Source: Bacillota bacterium
Lineage (GTDB): Bacteria; Bacillota; Clostridia; Lachnospirales; Lachnospiraceae
Length of the DNA: 63,930 nucleotides
NCBI GenBank assembly: GCA_023395555.1
Contig: JAEWYQ010000002.1
Coordinates: forward strand, 1-63,930
Reading direction: 5' to 3'
Shown here: positions 9,371 through 16,438 of the stretch, piece after piece
Numbering within the stretch: position 1 is the stretch's first letter
How the letters are laid out: every line of letters begins with the position of its first letter
Made by a program: the position numbers and the translations under genes
Notes under the pieces: model-generated
What the model saw: the letters and a program-made list of their open reading frames with translations, nothing else
The model's database searches: none
Told to the model about the DNA's origin: nothing

Positions 9371-10016
9371 AGAAGAAGATTATCTCATGATTTCCGGAAT
9401 CCAGCATTTTGTGTTTTGCAGGAGACAGTGGGCATTGATTCATGTTGAACAGCAGTGGGAGGATAATTATTTCACTGTTGATGGGGAGTTAAAGCATGAA
9501 AGGGCGGATAATCCGGAATTCTATGAGAGGAGAAAAGATACGATAACGGTTCATGCCTTGCCGGTCAAATCACAAACCTTGGGGATTACAGGTAAATGTG
9601 ATGTTGTGGAATTGAAGGAAACCGAAGGAGGGGTCTTTCTACCGCAATATAACGGATACTACTCTGTTACTCCAATCGAATATAAGCGGGGAAAACCAAA
9701 GGAGGATAATTCGGATAAGCTTCAACTGCTGGCCGAAGCTTATTGTTTGGAAGAAATGCTGGCGATGCGAATCGAAATGGGATATCTTTTCTATTTTGAA
9801 ACAAGGAGGAGAGAAGAGGTACATTTTACAGATGTGCTCCGGCAACAGCTTAAAGAAATGGTGGAAGAGATGCATTCATACATGGATCGCGGCTATACAC
9901 CTAAAGTTAGAACGGGTAAAAAGTGTAAAACCTGCTCTCTAAAGGATCTTTGTCTACCGGAACTCAATAGCAATAAGAATGTCAAACAATATATCCTGGG
10001 GAGGATATCAGAATGA
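9357..10016 (+). CDS. cas4: Cas4, CRISPR adaptation exonuclease
   Basis: Cas4 trims and orients prespacers by PAM and partners with Cas1-Cas2. The RecB-type PD-(D/E)xK core is visible as GKCDVVE near residue 81 and PIEYKRGKP near 102. Four cysteines for the 4Fe-4S cluster are Cys21 (HFVFCRRQW) and Cys190, Cys193 and Cys199 (CKTCSLKDLC). The preferred start is the TTG at 9357 because the conserved family N-terminus (KEEDYLMISGIQHF) would be lost with the internal ATG at 9387; the start overlaps the end of cas7. Length 219 residues is normal for the family. Confidence 0.93.
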   Translation: MKDYKEEDYLMISGIQHFVFCRRQWALIHVEQQWEDNYFTVDGELKHERADNPEFYERRKDTITVHALPVKSQTLGITGKCDVVELKETEGGVFLPQYNGYYSVTPIEYKRGKPKEDNSDKLQLLAEAYCLEEMLAMRIEMGYLFYFETRRREEVHFTDVLRQQLKEMVEEMHSYMDRGYTPKVRTGKKCKTCSLKDLCLPELNSNKNVKQYILGRISE

Positions 10017-11044
10017 GGCAACTGTTGAATGTACTGTTCATTACAAAGCCTGAGGTATACATTGGCTTAAGCGGAGAAAACGTTACCGTAAAGGAAGAAG
10101 ATGTTATTCTTGCCAGATACCCGCTTCATAATCTGGAAGGGATTGTTTGCTTTTCTAATATGGGCATGAGCCCTGCCTTAATGGAAAAATGTATGGAAAA
10201 GAATATATCCATATGCTTTTTGACTCCAACAGGACGGTTTCGTGCAAGAGTAATTGGTGAAACAAGAGGGAATGTGTTATTGCGTAAAAAGCAATACCGT
10301 GTTGCTGATAATCAAGAAGAGAGCCTTAATATTGCCCGTAATTTTATTCTCGGAAAGGTGTATAATGAAAAATGGCAGTTAGAACGTTATATCAGGCAAT
10401 ATCCGCTCAGAGTGCCGGTGGGAGAGATGGAAAGTGCTTCTGAAAGGCTGAGTAATTATATGCATGAAATAGAAGCAAGCGAGAATTTGGATCAATTGCG
10501 TGGTTTTGAAGGCATGGCACAAATGATCTATTTCGGTGTTTTTGATCATATGATTTTGAATCAAAAGGAGGAATTCTATTTTCATAACAGAAGTAAGAGG
10601 CCTCCAGAAGACCGTGTAAATAGTTTGTTATCCTTTGCTTATACGCTGTTGGCGAATGATATTACTGCAGCATTGGAGACAGTTGGACTGGATCCTTATG
10701 TTGGATTCATGCATCAAGACCGGCCCGGAAGAGCGTCGCTGGCAAATGACTTAATAGAAGAATTAAGAGCTCCGATAGCAGACCGATTTATTCTTTCTCT
10801 CATTAATCGAAAGCAGCTTCATGCAGATGACTTTGAGATTAATGACAATAATTCCGTATACATTAAGGATTCCGCACGAAGAAGTTTTATCAGTGAATGG
10901 CAGAAGAATAAGCAGGAAGAATTAACTCATCCATATTTAAGTGAGAAAATGTCTTGGGGATTGGTTCCTTATTCACAGGCATTGCTGCTGGCCAGATATC
11001 TTAGAGGCGATATAGACCAATACCCACCATTTTTCTGGAAGTAG
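10013..11044 (+). CDS. cas1: Type I-C Cas1 spacer integrase
   Basis: Cas1 is the metal-dependent integrase that inserts new spacers. The 343-residue protein has the expected catalytic set: Glu166 in RGFEGMAQ, His234 in GFMHQDRPGR, and Asp246/Glu249 in ANDLIEELRAP. It starts four bases before the cas4 stop, so translation is probably coupled. No truncation is visible, so adaptation should in principle be possible even though the array has a single spacer. Confidence 0.96.
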   Translation: MRQLLNVLFITKPEVYIGLSGENVTVKEEDVILARYPLHNLEGIVCFSNMGMSPALMEKCMEKNISICFLTPTGRFRARVIGETRGNVLLRKKQYRVADNQEESLNIARNFILGKVYNEKWQLERYIRQYPLRVPVGEMESASERLSNYMHEIEASENLDQLRGFEGMAQMIYFGVFDHMILNQKEEFYFHNRSKRPPEDRVNSLLSFAYTLLANDITAALETVGLDPYVGFMHQDRPGRASLANDLIEELRAPIADRFILSLINRKQLHADDFEINDNNSVYIKDSARRSFISEWQKNKQEELTHPYLSEKMSWGLVPYSQALLLARYLRGDIDQYPPFFWK

Positions 11045-11052
11045 AGGAAACT

Positions 11053-11343
11053 ATGTATATATTAATAACTTATGACATTAATGTAACTTCACTCAAGGGG
11101 CAGAGAAGATTGCGGAAAGTGGCGAAGATATGTGTAAATTATGGTCAAAGGGTACAGAATTCTGTATTTGAATGTAAGCTAACGGAGGCTGAATTATTAA
11201 GGGTAAAAAAACAATTGCTGGATGTGATAGATAAGGAGACAGATAGTCTTCGATTCTACAGATTAGGTGATAATTATGAAAAGAAAGTTCAGCATATCGG
11301 CGCCAAGGAGACATATAAAGTTGATGAGGCCATGATTATATGA
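11053..11343 (+). CDS. cas2: Type I-C Cas2
   Basis: Cas2 bridges the two Cas1 dimers during spacer capture. The 96-residue protein has the ferredoxin-like start MYILITYDIN, with Asp8 in the usual position, and the C-terminal DSLRFYRLGDNYEKKVQHIG block typical of type I-C Cas2. It follows cas1 by eight bases, with GAGGAAACT as a weak ribosome site, and ends 150 bases before the first repeat. Confidence 0.95.
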   Translation: MYILITYDINVTSLKGQRRLRKVAKICVNYGQRVQNSVFECKLTEAELLRVKKQLLDVIDKETDSLRFYRLGDNYEKKVQHIGAKETYKVDEAMII

Positions 11344-11345
11344 CA

Positions 11346-11390
11346 AGTGCGAACCCTAAGCTCACATGTAAAACCAGGGACTTTCGCACT
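11346..11390 (+). promoter_or_regulatory. CRISPR leader element with inverted repeat
   Basis: Immediately after cas2, AGTGCGAA (11346-11353) and TTCGCACT (11383-11390) form a perfect 8-bp inverted repeat spaced by 29 bases. It sits at the cas2-proximal end of the leader (11344-11493), about 100 bases from the first repeat. Similar GTGCGAACC...TTCGCAC blocks occur in type I-C leaders as I remember them. Its role (transcription, integration-site recognition or cas2 end) is inferred. Confidence 0.5.
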
Positions 11391-11493
11391 CAAAAAGGGT
11401 AAAATGAACTCTGTTTTTTAATGTTACAAGAATGAAAGAGAAGATAAAAATCTAGTTCTTGTTATATGCTGCTATATAGCACAATATATAGCT

Positions 11494-11591
11494 GTCGCAC
11501 CCTTTATGGGTGCGTGGATTGAAATTCGGATTGTTGGAGCCCATCGCCGAAGTATTGGCGCCGCCCCCTTTATGGGTGCATGGATTGGAGC
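11494..11591 (+). CRISPR. Type I-C CRISPR array, two repeats and one spacer
   Basis: Repeat 1 (11494-11525) is a canonical 32-nt type I-C repeat with the palindromic CACCC...GGGTG stem and the GGATTGAAAT end. The spacer is 34 nt (11526-11559). Repeat 2 (11560-11591) aligns over 32 nt with six mismatches (positions 2, 6, 21, 29, 31 and 32), i.e. a decayed leader-distal repeat. No further repeat is visible before the gene at 11802. Orientation (leader next to cas2, conserved repeat leader-proximal) is normal. The array could be newly seeded, or collapsed by recombination between repeats. Confidence 0.93.
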
Positions 11592-11599
11592 TAATATTT

Positions 11600-11728
11600 A
11601 TGGAGGATATCGAAATAAAATTGGGAAAGGAAATAAAAACGTCTATTGCCAGGTTTAAATACCGTAGCCTACACACAATAACATTACGATGGCGGGGAAT
11701 TATACCAAAGAAGGGTTTTATTGAATAA
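11600..11728 (+). CDS. Possible 42-residue ORF or gene fragment after the array
   Basis: An ATG at 11600 opens a 42-codon frame (MEDIEIKLGKEIKTSIARF...) ending at 11728. The only ribosome-site-like element, GGAG, belongs to the tail of the decayed second CRISPR repeat. Its basic, non-repetitive composition suggests a remnant of a coding sequence, but I do not recognise it and it may be chance. Confidence 0.2.
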   Translation: MEDIEIKLGKEIKTSIARFKYRSLHTITLRWRGIIPKKGFIE

Positions 11729-11749
11729 TACAAAACAATAGTTTATAAT
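11721..11749 (+). promoter_or_regulatory. Sigma-A promoter for the gene at 11802
   Basis: TTGAAT (11721-11726) and TATAAT (11744-11749) with a 17-bp spacer. The predicted start lies about 45 bases upstream of the ATG at 11802, separating this gene from cas transcription. Confidence 0.65.
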
Positions 11750-11801
11750 GACTAAAGCAATTCTAAATACCTTTGATTATTTATGAAACGGGAGAAAGCA
11801 T

Positions 11802-12446
11802 ATGAAACGGCTAATATTTAGATCACAAATAAAAGATGGTTATGAGGATAAAGTAACTAATTTGTTAAAGAAGGAAAAAGAAGTGCAGGGTCTGGTGGAA
11901 GATGGACATGCAATGGTAATTGCAGCATATTATTGGGAGAAGAATATTTTCTTATATTGCGAATGCCTCAAGGATGAAGTACAGCCGGAGGAATTGTTTC
12001 AAAGGGTGGGTGATTACCTGGAGGATTGGCCAGGAAAGGAAGTCAAGCGCAAATGGATTCCCATGTTTGATGTATTTCACTTCAATGAGCCGGTGAGTGA
12101 GGAGCATTGGAGAAGAAAAGAGCCGGTGGAAAGCAGAAAAGGCAGAGTTGCCCGCCTGAAGCCGGCGATGATGAGCAGCTATATCTATTATCATTATCAG
12201 CTTCAAGAGGAGCGGGCATTCTTAGGGCCCAAATATGAGATTATTGCTATGCATGAGAATCTTCTCTTCGGCTATCAGGAATTCCCGGCAATTGTAGAAG
12301 AGCCCCTGGCCCCTAAAAAGTTGAGCACCTCCGGGACTCCGCAAAATTGGAATGATTCAAGAATGGATCTTCATTTTCAGCCATGGGAAGACGGACACTT
12401 ATATTTTAAACATATAGAACCGATTTTTGTCTATCATGCCTTATAA
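11802..12446 (+). CDS. Conserved-looking hypothetical protein
   Basis: The 214-residue soluble protein starts MKRLIFRSQIKDGYEDKVTNLLKKEKE, preceded by GGGAGAAAGC. It has its own promoter. Residues 1-90 alternate beta strands and helices in a way that resembles dimeric alpha-beta barrel domains (L-rhamnose mutarotase/EthD-like), with DYLEDWPGKEVKRKWIPMFDVFHF ending that unit (shown in part); the rest (about 110-214) is rich in aromatic residues. No signal peptide or membrane segment. I cannot assign a family or function; position next to sugar genes hints at carbohydrate metabolism. Confidence 0.6.
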   Translation: MKRLIFRSQIKDGYEDKVTNLLKKEKEVQGLVEDGHAMVIAAYYWEKNIFLYCECLKDEVQPEELFQRVGDYLEDWPGKEVKRKWIPMFDVFHFNEPVSEEHWRRKEPVESRKGRVARLKPAMMSSYIYYHYQLQEERAFLGPKYEIIAMHENLLFGYQEFPAIVEEPLAPKKLSTSGTPQNWNDSRMDLHFQPWEDGHLYFKHIEPIFVYHAL

Positions 12447-12485
12447 TGGTATATATCCTTTGGGTCGTTTCGTGGTATCCATTTT

Positions 12486-12972
12486 ATGTTTTCATGTTTC
12501 AATTCAATTGAAGACTTTATCTATGAGCAGATGCTTTTATGCGATTCCATTGTGCTGATGTCTTTTTTCCTGGTGAAGATGCTGGGAAGCGGATTTGCCG
12601 GTTTTCCGGGAATGCTCGCCAAAGGAGAGTTTGACCGCGCACTTGTAAGGCCGAGAAGCGTCATAGCACAGATCCTGCTGCTCAGAATGGATTTTTTTCA
12701 CAATCTAGGGAACGGATGCTACTAACATCTTTACCTGCGGCGTACGCCAGTTTGGACGCTATCCTTATTCTATATACGGCAAGAGGATATGAAAGCTGGT
12801 TACTTATTGTATTCCGCTGGCATTGTTTCAATACTATCCGTCATTGTACCTGCTGGACAGAGAACAGAACAAATTGTTTATGCTGTTGCCGGTGCTTGGT
12901 TTATTATTTGTAATTCCCTGCTATGCGCTCTTTCGTTTGAGCCTGCGTCATTATGAATCAACGGCTTCCTGA
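12486..12972 (+). pseudogene. Decayed ABC-2 type permease (drug/antibiotic exporter family)
   Basis: Fragments in different frames match successive parts of ABC2_membrane_6-like permeases: KGEFDRALVRPRSVIAQILL around 12624-12683, and in another frame LALFQYYPSLYLLDREQNKL leading to LRHYESTAS and a stop at 12970-12972. The middle of the protein is largely missing and at least one frameshift separates the parts. Intact relatives are about 260 residues and pair with an ATPase and a second permease, neither of which is present. This is a remnant and should not produce a working transporter. Confidence 0.7.
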
Positions 12973-13167
12973 GCACCTGGTTATAACAGAATCATAAAAG
13001 TCGTATTTCGCAAAGAAAATAGTCATTAATCGTGTATTAATTGCATATTACAACGTGCTATATTGCTGTTATACACAATTGAAAAACAAGATGTCAATAA
13101 TAAAATGAAATATTGGTTGGGACCGTAAGAGTTGCGGTTCGGTTTACAACCAGGAGGAGGAAAGAAA

Positions 13168-14250
13168 ATGAGTAATAAAAAAGACGGTATGAATTATGCA
13201 CCCAAGGGAAAACCGGATCCTGTGGTAGCGCCCGGAGAATTTCAGATAGCGGCAATCGCGCTGGATCATGGACATATCTATGGGATGTGCAACGGGTTGA
13301 TTGAGGCGGGTGCAACATTGAAATGGGTATACGATCCGGATCCGCAGAAAGTGCAGAGGTTTATGGCAGAATTTCCGGAGGTAAAAGCAGCTTCCTCGGA
13401 GGAAGAGATTTTAAATGATCCGGAAGTGAAGCTTGTCTGCGGTGCGGCGGTGACGAGCTTGCGTTGTGCACTGGGACTTAGGGTGATGGCTGCCGGTAAA
13501 GATTATTTTACGGATAAAGCACCCCTTACCACATTGGATCAGCTTGCGCAAGCCAAGGACATGGTGAAAAAAACAGGAAAGAAATATATGGTTTATTACA
13601 GTGAACGCATCCATGTGGAAGCTGCGGTATTTGCCGGGTATCTGATCGAACAGGGCGCGATCGGCACCCCCTTTCATATTGACGGCTTCGGACCGCATAG
13701 GGTAGGAGATCCCAGCGGGAGGCCGGAATGGTTCTTTAAGAAGGAATATTATGGGGGTATTTTGTGCGATATCGGGAGCCATCAGATAGAGCAGTTCCTG
13801 TATTACTGCGGGGTCGGGGACGCCCAGGTCAAATACAGTCAAGTAGGCAATTACGGGCATCCGGATTATCCGGAACTGGAGGATTTCGGAGATGCCATGC
13901 TGGTAGGAGACAACGGGGCTACACAGCATTTCAGAGTGGATTGGTTCACGCCGGACGGTCTCTCAACCTGGGGAGATGGAAGAACCTTTATTCTGGGTAC
14001 GAAAGGATATATAGAATTACGAAAATATGTGAACATAGGATCTTTGGACGGAACCGGCAATCATGTCTATCTGGTTAATCAGGATGGGGAGCAGCATTTT
14101 GAGGTAACGGGGAAGGTGGGATATCCCTATTTTGGACAATTGATTCTTGACTGTATCAACCGGACAGAGAATGCCATGACGCAGGAGCATGCTTTTAAAG
14201 CGGCGGAGCTATGTGTCAGAGCTGAGTTGCAGGCCGAAAAAATAAAGTAG
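13168..14250 (+). CDS. Gfo/Idh/MocA-family oxidoreductase
   Basis: NAD(P)-dependent sugar or cyclitol dehydrogenase family. The 360-residue protein has a Rossmann-like N-terminal half (IAAIALDHGHIYGMCNGLIE, then WVYDPDPQKVQRFM) that lacks the strict GxGxxG, and a DKAPLTTLDQLAQAKDMVKK segment where family members have EKP with the catalytic lysine. The C-terminal half has GGILCDIGSHQIEQFLYY, matching the G-x-x-x-D-x-G-x-H catalytic block. ATG 13168 is preceded by AGGAGGAGG; an in-frame TTG 12 codons upstream is less likely. Followed 76 bases later by a second member of the family; the pair probably acts on one sugar in succession. Substrate unknown. Confidence 0.85.
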   Translation: MSNKKDGMNYAPKGKPDPVVAPGEFQIAAIALDHGHIYGMCNGLIEAGATLKWVYDPDPQKVQRFMAEFPEVKAASSEEEILNDPEVKLVCGAAVTSLRCALGLRVMAAGKDYFTDKAPLTTLDQLAQAKDMVKKTGKKYMVYYSERIHVEAAVFAGYLIEQGAIGTPFHIDGFGPHRVGDPSGRPEWFFKKEYYGGILCDIGSHQIEQFLYYCGVGDAQVKYSQVGNYGHPDYPELEDFGDAMLVGDNGATQHFRVDWFTPDGLSTWGDGRTFILGTKGYIELRKYVNIGSLDGTGNHVYLVNQDGEQHFEVTGKVGYPYFGQLILDCINRTENAMTQEHAFKAAELCVRAELQAEKIK

Positions 14251-14326
14251 TATGCAAGTCAGGAATGTCAGGAAATAAGGAAGAGCCCGATGGATTATCA
14301 TAATTTCGAGAGAGGAATGTGTTGAG

Positions 14327-15499
14327 ATGATCAATGTAGCAGTTGTAGGAACCGGAGTGATTTCTAATGCCCATATACAAGGACTTCTGACTTTTCAGGA
14401 GCGGTGCAGGATTGTGGCTCTATGTGATATCTATCCGGAAAAAGCCGAGGCAGCCAAGGTAAAGTATGGGTTGAAGAATGCGCAGGTTTTTGACGACCAT
14501 GAGAAAATGTTGGCATCCGGACTGAAAATTGACCTTGTACATGTGTGCACGCCGCCGTCCAGCCATGCCGAAATCGCAGTCAATTCCATGAATGCAGGTA
14601 AGAACGTATTAGTAGAGAAGCCGATGGCGCCCAGCTTAAAAGAATGTGACGAAATGCTGGAGGCGGAGAAACGAAATGGCGTAGTCCTGGGGTGTATTGC
14701 CCAGAATCGCTTCCGAAACAGTATCTATAAGCTGAAAAAGACCCTGGACAGCGGCCTGGCAGGAAAGCTTCGCTGTGCGCATATTAATTCCCTGTGGTGG
14801 AGGGGACACTGCTATTATGATTTGTGGTGGAGGGGTACCTGGGAGAAAGAAGGCGGAGGTCCGACGCTGAATCATGCGGTGCACCATATTGACATGATTA
14901 ACTGGATGCAAGGTGAACTTCCGGCAGAGGTGACTTCCATGCTGGCTAATGTCATGCACGACAATTCTGAGGTAGAGGATCTTTCCTTTGCGGCCCTGCG
15001 TTATGCGGATGGTTCTGTGGGCGAGGTAACAAGCTCTGTTGTGCATCATGGGGAAGAGCAGGGAATTGTTCTTCAGTGTGAAAATGCAAAAATTGCAGCT
15101 CCGTGGTCCTGTGTGGCGGAAGTCTCACAACCCAATGGATTTCCGGCAGAAGGCCATAACCGGGAGCTGATGAAAAAGCTGGACGATTATTATGAAAGTC
15201 TGGAAGATTTGAAATACGAGGGTCATGCGGGAGAGATCGAGAATCTTCTGACAGCTCTTGAGAATAGTATCCGTCCGATGATTACGGGAATCGATGGAAA
15301 GAAGACGGTGGAATTGATTACAGCCATTTACAAGGCAGGCTTTGAAAAGAAAACAGTCAGCTTGCCGATACAGCCGGAGGACGAGTATTATACGGTGGAG
15401 GGTATTCAGAAGCATGCCATTTATTTTTATCAAAAAAATGCATCGGTAGAGAATTTTGGAGAGGGAAGCTTTACGGTTGGAAATTATGAAAAGGAATAA
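14327..15499 (+). CDS. Gfo/Idh/MocA-family oxidoreductase
   Basis: A canonical family member of 390 residues. The Rossmann motif VAVVGTGVISNAHI is at residues 4-17, the EKPMAPS block with catalytic lysine near 96, and the GPTLNHAVHHIDMINW block near 179-194. It probably oxidises or epimerises a sugar or sugar acid with NAD(P). It follows the related gene at 13168 and shares its orientation. Its last 16 bases overlap the 3' end of the convergent AraC gene, so the two transcripts are complementary at their ends. Confidence 0.88.
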   Translation: MINVAVVGTGVISNAHIQGLLTFQERCRIVALCDIYPEKAEAAKVKYGLKNAQVFDDHEKMLASGLKIDLVHVCTPPSSHAEIAVNSMNAGKNVLVEKPMAPSLKECDEMLEAEKRNGVVLGCIAQNRFRNSIYKLKKTLDSGLAGKLRCAHINSLWWRGHCYYDLWWRGTWEKEGGGPTLNHAVHHIDMINWMQGELPAEVTSMLANVMHDNSEVEDLSFAALRYADGSVGEVTSSVVHHGEEQGIVLQCENAKIAAPWSCVAEVSQPNGFPAEGHNRELMKKLDDYYESLEDLKYEGHAGEIENLLTALENSIRPMITGIDGKKTVELITAIYKAGFEKKTVSLPIQPEDEYYTVEGIQKHAIYFYQKNASVENFGEGSFTVGNYEKE

Positions 15500-16356
15500 A
15501 GCCCCTTATATTTTAGCTGATATTGTTTGGGTGAACAATCGCTCTGTTTGGAAAAGGTACGTGAAAAATTAGAATAATTATTAAAACCTGTCATATAACA
15601 GACATCACTGGGAGAGTGGCCTTCGCGCAGAAGCTTCTGCGCAAAGACTACTCTTTTTGCGATGATATATTGCTGCAGAGAAATCCCCATAATGTTCTTA
15701 AAGCATCTGCTGACATAAGTTCCGTTATGATGGAGATGCCCTGCAAGGCCTTGCAGGGAGAGTTCCCCCGTAAGATGATCCTCAATATAGGCACAGGTGT
15801 CAGCTACCAGCTCCGGCATAATTCCGGAATAGTTGGGAATATTCTGTGATACGGTGAGTCTGTTGATCATGACAAGAATCTGTTTAATATAAGTATCAGC
15901 CAGGATATCGCTGCCAAAATCATAGGAATTCAGGGTAGCCTCAAGGAAAGAAGCATGTGTTGTAAACCGGGCAATTTCTTCTTCCTTTAAACGGAATATA
16001 TTAAGATTCTTGGATGAATTATAATAAAAGCAGGAGGATAAGTCTGTTTTTTCAGTAGAAAGGGACTTTAATAATCCATCCCGGATGTTAATTGTAATCC
16101 GGCTATAGAGATTCGGACTCAGCAATTCTCCGCGATGAAAATCATAAGAACGCATGCATATGAGGTCGCCGCGTTTCAATCTTTTGCCGTCTGCTTCCGT
16201 ATAAAAGTTTATATCCCCCTCTAATAAAAGGAAAATCTCACAGCCATCATGGTTGTGTAAAAAATGAGATGGATCAGAAGGAACACCTGTTATTTTGCAT
16301 TCACACATCAGGTCTGCGGGCAGTATTCTCAGTTCTGTCTGCTTGTTCTGCATCAT
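15484..16356 (-). CDS. AraC-family transcriptional regulator
   Basis: The 290-residue regulator has an N-terminal cupin sensor (HNHDGCEIFLLLEGDINFYTE near residues 31-52) and a C-terminal double helix-turn-helix, with LSLQGLAGHLHHNGTYVSRCFK near 197-218 and ending in the typical YMTGFNNYSNFSRTFSKQ-x-SPKQYQLKYK pattern. It probably activates one of the neighbouring sugar operons (Gfo/Idh pair or GH3) on sensing a sugar. Transcribed in the same direction as nothing immediately downstream; converges with the Gfo/Idh gene. Confidence 0.9.
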   Translation of the reverse strand: MMQNKQTELRILPADLMCECKITGVPSDPSHFLHNHDGCEIFLLLEGDINFYTEADGKRLKRGDLICMRSYDFHRGELLSPNLYSRITINIRDGLLKSLSTEKTDLSSCFYYNSSKNLNIFRLKEEEIARFTTHASFLEATLNSYDFGSDILADTYIKQILVMINRLTVSQNIPNYSGIMPELVADTCAYIEDHLTGELSLQGLAGHLHHNGTYVSRCFKNIMGISLQQYIIAKRVVFAQKLLREGHSPSDVCYMTGFNNYSNFSRTFSKQSDCSPKQYQLKYKGLYSFS

Positions 16357-16438
16357 TCCCTTCTCCTCCTCATGCCATAAGATAATAGCATTTTACATCA
16401 GAAGAAAAGATTTGACCAGTGTCTTTTGTTAAATAAAT

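Noticed and set aside
11526..11559. Spacer as a self-targeting sequence within the window
   Set aside because: I saw no matching stretch elsewhere in the window; the rest of the genome cannot be checked here.
11510..11728. 72-codon frame crossing the CRISPR array
   Set aside because: Its first third is repeat and spacer sequence, so it cannot be a normal gene; only the part from 11600 is kept as a low-confidence item.
12716..12913. 65-codon ORF as an independent gene
   Set aside because: It is an out-of-frame reading of the decayed ABC-2 permease; the permease-like sequence lies in another frame.
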